The position numbers and the translations under genes are program-made. From positions 1-23,901 of the forward strand of contig JAMCWI010000179.1 of the NCBI GenBank assembly GCA_023481335.1: 23,901 nucleotides of DNA, in the 5' to 3' direction. Below, piece after piece: positions 22,260 through 23,901 of the stretch. How positions within the stretch are numbered: the first letter of the stretch is position 1; each line of letters starts with the position of its first letter. This stretch comes from Bacillota bacterium (GTDB lineage: Bacteria > Bacillota > Desulfotomaculia > Desulfotomaculales > Desulfotomaculaceae). Below the pieces are notes generated by a model. It was not told the origin of the DNA and made no database searches. It saw only the letters and a program-made list of their open reading frames with translations.

Positions 22260-23366
22260 GTGAGTTTTTATCAGGAAACCCTGGGCTACAAGGAATTTGA
22301 TTATGCACAATTTTTTAACCGTGTAACCCGTGAAGATATTGGCAGGATTCTTTACCAAAACCGGTTGTCGGAGTTGGACTACCTGGCCCTGCTGTCGCCG
22401 GCTGCCGAAGAGTGTTTGGAAGAAATGGCCCAGCGGGCCCACCGACTGACGGTGCAGCATTTCGGGCGGGTCATCCTCCTTTATACGCCCATGTACCTGG
22501 CCAATTATTGCGTCAATCAATGCGTATACTGCGGCTTCGGCCGACAGAACCCCATCGAGCGGCAAAAGCTGACCCTGGAAGAAGTGGCGGCCGAGGCAAA
22601 AATGATTGCCGCCACCGGACTCAAACACATCCTCATCCTCACCGGAGAATCCCGGCAGCACGCCCCGGTATCCTACATTCGGGATTGTGTAAAGGTGTTG
22701 AAGCAATATTTTACCTCCATCAGCATCGAAATTTATCCCCTGGCGGAAGGGGAATACAAAGAACTCATTGCGGCCGGCGTGGACGGGTTGACCCTCTACC
22801 AGGAGGTCTATGATGAGGAAGTTTATGGTCAGCTGCACCTGGCCGGGCCCAAGCGGGACTATCGCTGGCGTTTGGAGGGTCCCGAGCGGGCTTGCCGGGC
22901 CGGCATCAGAACCGTCAATGTGGGTGCCCTGCTGGGCCTCCATAACTGGCGTTCCGAGGCTTTTTTCAGCGGTCTGCATGCCAATTACCTGCAAAACCGT
23001 TACACCGACGTTGAGGTCAGCATATCGCCGCCCCGCATGCGGCCCCACGCCGGGGGATTTCCGCCCCGGGTGGTGATCCGTGATAAAAACCTGGTGCAGT
23101 ACATCCTGGCCTTTCGTTTATTTATGCCCAGGGGGGGCATTACCCTCTCCACCCGGGAGTCCGCCCTTTTGCGGGACCGGCTGCTGAAGCTGGGGATTAC
23201 CAAAATGTCCGCCGGCTCCTGCACGGCGGTGGGGGGGCGCATTCTGGGGGAAGAACCCACGGGCCAGTTTGATATCTCCGATGACCGGGATGTCAGGGCC
23301 ATGGCCCACATGCTCTACAGCCAGGGCTACCAGCCGGTTTTCAAAGACTGGCAGACATTGGAATGA
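22260..23366 (+). CDS. thiH: 2-iminoacetate synthase (tyrosine lyase)
   Basis: A 368-residue radical SAM enzyme that cleaves tyrosine to 2-iminoacetate and p-cresol for thiazole formation in anaerobes. The cluster motif CVNQCVYCGF (CxxxCxxC, about residues 85-94) is complete, and LILTGESRQHAPVSYI follows as expected. The C-terminal region has SISPPRMRPHAGG and KMSAGSCTAVGGR. The start is a GTG with AAGGGGTG upstream. Use of ThiH rather than the glycine oxidase ThiO agrees with an anaerobic host. thiF starts 10 nt downstream. Confidence 0.95.
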   Translation: MSFYQETLGYKEFDYAQFFNRVTREDIGRILYQNRLSELDYLALLSPAAEECLEEMAQRAHRLTVQHFGRVILLYTPMYLANYCVNQCVYCGFGRQNPIERQKLTLEEVAAEAKMIAATGLKHILILTGESRQHAPVSYIRDCVKVLKQYFTSISIEIYPLAEGEYKELIAAGVDGLTLYQEVYDEEVYGQLHLAGPKRDYRWRLEGPERACRAGIRTVNVGALLGLHNWRSEAFFSGLHANYLQNRYTDVEVSISPPRMRPHAGGFPPRVVIRDKNLVQYILAFRLFMPRGGITLSTRESALLRDRLLKLGITKMSAGSCTAVGGRILGEEPTGQFDISDDRDVRAMAHMLYSQGYQPVFKDWQTLE

Positions 23367-23376
23367 GGGATTTGCC

Positions 23377-23901
23377 ATGAATGAATTTGAACAGGCACTG
23401 CAAAAAACCCTGGGTGCCGCTGCCCTGGCGAAAATCAGTCAGATCCGGGTGGGGATTGCCGGCGCCGGGGGGTTGGGCTCCAACTGTGCCCAGTTCCTGG
23501 CCCGCTGCGGTTTCCGGCATTTTAAAATTGTCGACTTTGACCGGGTGGAACACAGCAACCTAAACCGGCAGTTTTTCTTTCTCCACCAGGTGGGACAAGT
23601 GAAGGTGGAGGCCCTTAAAACAAACCTTTTGCAAATCAACCCTAGTATCAAGGTAGATACCCTTGAATTAAAAATTGAACCGGCAAATATCGGCAGCCTG
23701 TTTGAGGAATGCCAGGCGGTTGTGGAGGCCCTGGATGGGCCCCGGTACAAAAGTTTGCTGGTGGAGTCTTATCTTCTGTCCGGTAAACTTTTGGTGGCTG
23801 CCTCCGGCTTGGCGGGCTGGGGAAACACCGACGCCATTAAAATCCGCCAGGTAAAGGAGAATTTTTACCTGGTGGGGGATCGGGTCTCCGAAGTACAGCC
23901 C
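23377..23901 (+). CDS. thiF: ThiS adenylyltransferase ThiF (partial, runs off window)
   Basis: The first 175 codons of an E1-like (ThiF/MoeB) enzyme that adenylates the ThiS C-terminus. The nucleotide-binding motif GIAGAGGLGSNCAQFLARCG (about residues 27-46), IVDFDRVEHSNLNRQFF (about 50-66) and ALDGPRYKSLLVE (about 116-128) are visible. A GAGGGA site precedes the ATG. The order thiS-thiG-thiH-thiF is common in anaerobic Firmicutes. The 3' end lies outside the window, so length and any C-terminal features are unknown. Confidence 0.92.
   Translation, partial: MNEFEQALQKTLGAAALAKISQIRVGIAGAGGLGSNCAQFLARCGFRHFKIVDFDRVEHSNLNRQFFFLHQVGQVKVEALKTNLLQINPSIKVDTLELKIEPANIGSLFEECQAVVEALDGPRYKSLLVESYLLSGKLLVAASGLAGWGNTDAIKIRQVKENFYLVGDRVSEVQP

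Overview
The window looks like chromosomal DNA of an anaerobic, endospore-forming Firmicute of the Desulfotomaculum/Pelotomaculum (Peptococcaceae) type. The grounds are a ferredoxin-linked 2-oxoacid oxidoreductase operon, spore germination receptor genes, the sigma-G inhibitor Gin, a SPOCS-domain spore protein, T-box and TPP leader RNAs, and a gene order that follows the Bacillus subtilis csfB-yaaO-tmk-holB-yaaT-yabA-yabC-abrB-metS-yabD-yabE region. The genus is an inference from gene content; no rRNA is present.

Layout. Positions 1-1786 hold the end of a four-subunit 2-oxoacid:ferredoxin oxidoreductase operon (alpha, beta, gamma, ferredoxin), closed by a terminator. Positions 2162-6414 are a rearranged germination receptor locus. 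A minus-strand gerAA-gerAC-small membrane protein-gerAB set carries a truncation, an internal deletion, and a deletion with frameshift. It abuts head-to-head a plus-strand gerAB whose 5' end overlaps the truncated gerAA. Positions 6556-12326 hold gin, a small convergent HTH gene, then a tight housekeeping operon: a YaaO-type decarboxylase, tmk, holB, ricT, yabA, rsmI. Positions 12684-16720 hold abrB (minus), a Met-specific T-box and metS, which is broken by a net 8-nt insertion after the KMSKS motif, then tatD and a corrinoid adenosyltransferase. Positions 16882-20153 hold a minus-strand SPOCS protein with a cysteine-containing C-terminal domain, and two paralogous YabE-type G5/3D wall proteins. 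Positions 20202-23901 are a TPP-riboswitch-controlled thiazole/HMP operon, thiD-thiS-thiG-thiH-thiF, with thiF cut by the window edge.

The least explained content is intergenic. A dispersed family of elements is built from in-phase 7-bp tandem repeats: TCAGC-type on the left arm and the inverse GCTGA-type on the right arm. Two copies about 10 kb apart share a roughly 122-bp core that is nearly identical. Shorter copies are bounded by imperfect terminal inverted repeats of the type GGGTATTTCTTTTGGGTC, which suggests non-autonomous, MITE-like elements. Separately, a 212-bp palindrome with perfect 19-bp ends sits between metS and tatD, and a GGGGACGGTTCT-type inverted repeat supplies the stop codon of tatD. 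The sequence shows no defence system, CRISPR array, prophage or transposase gene.
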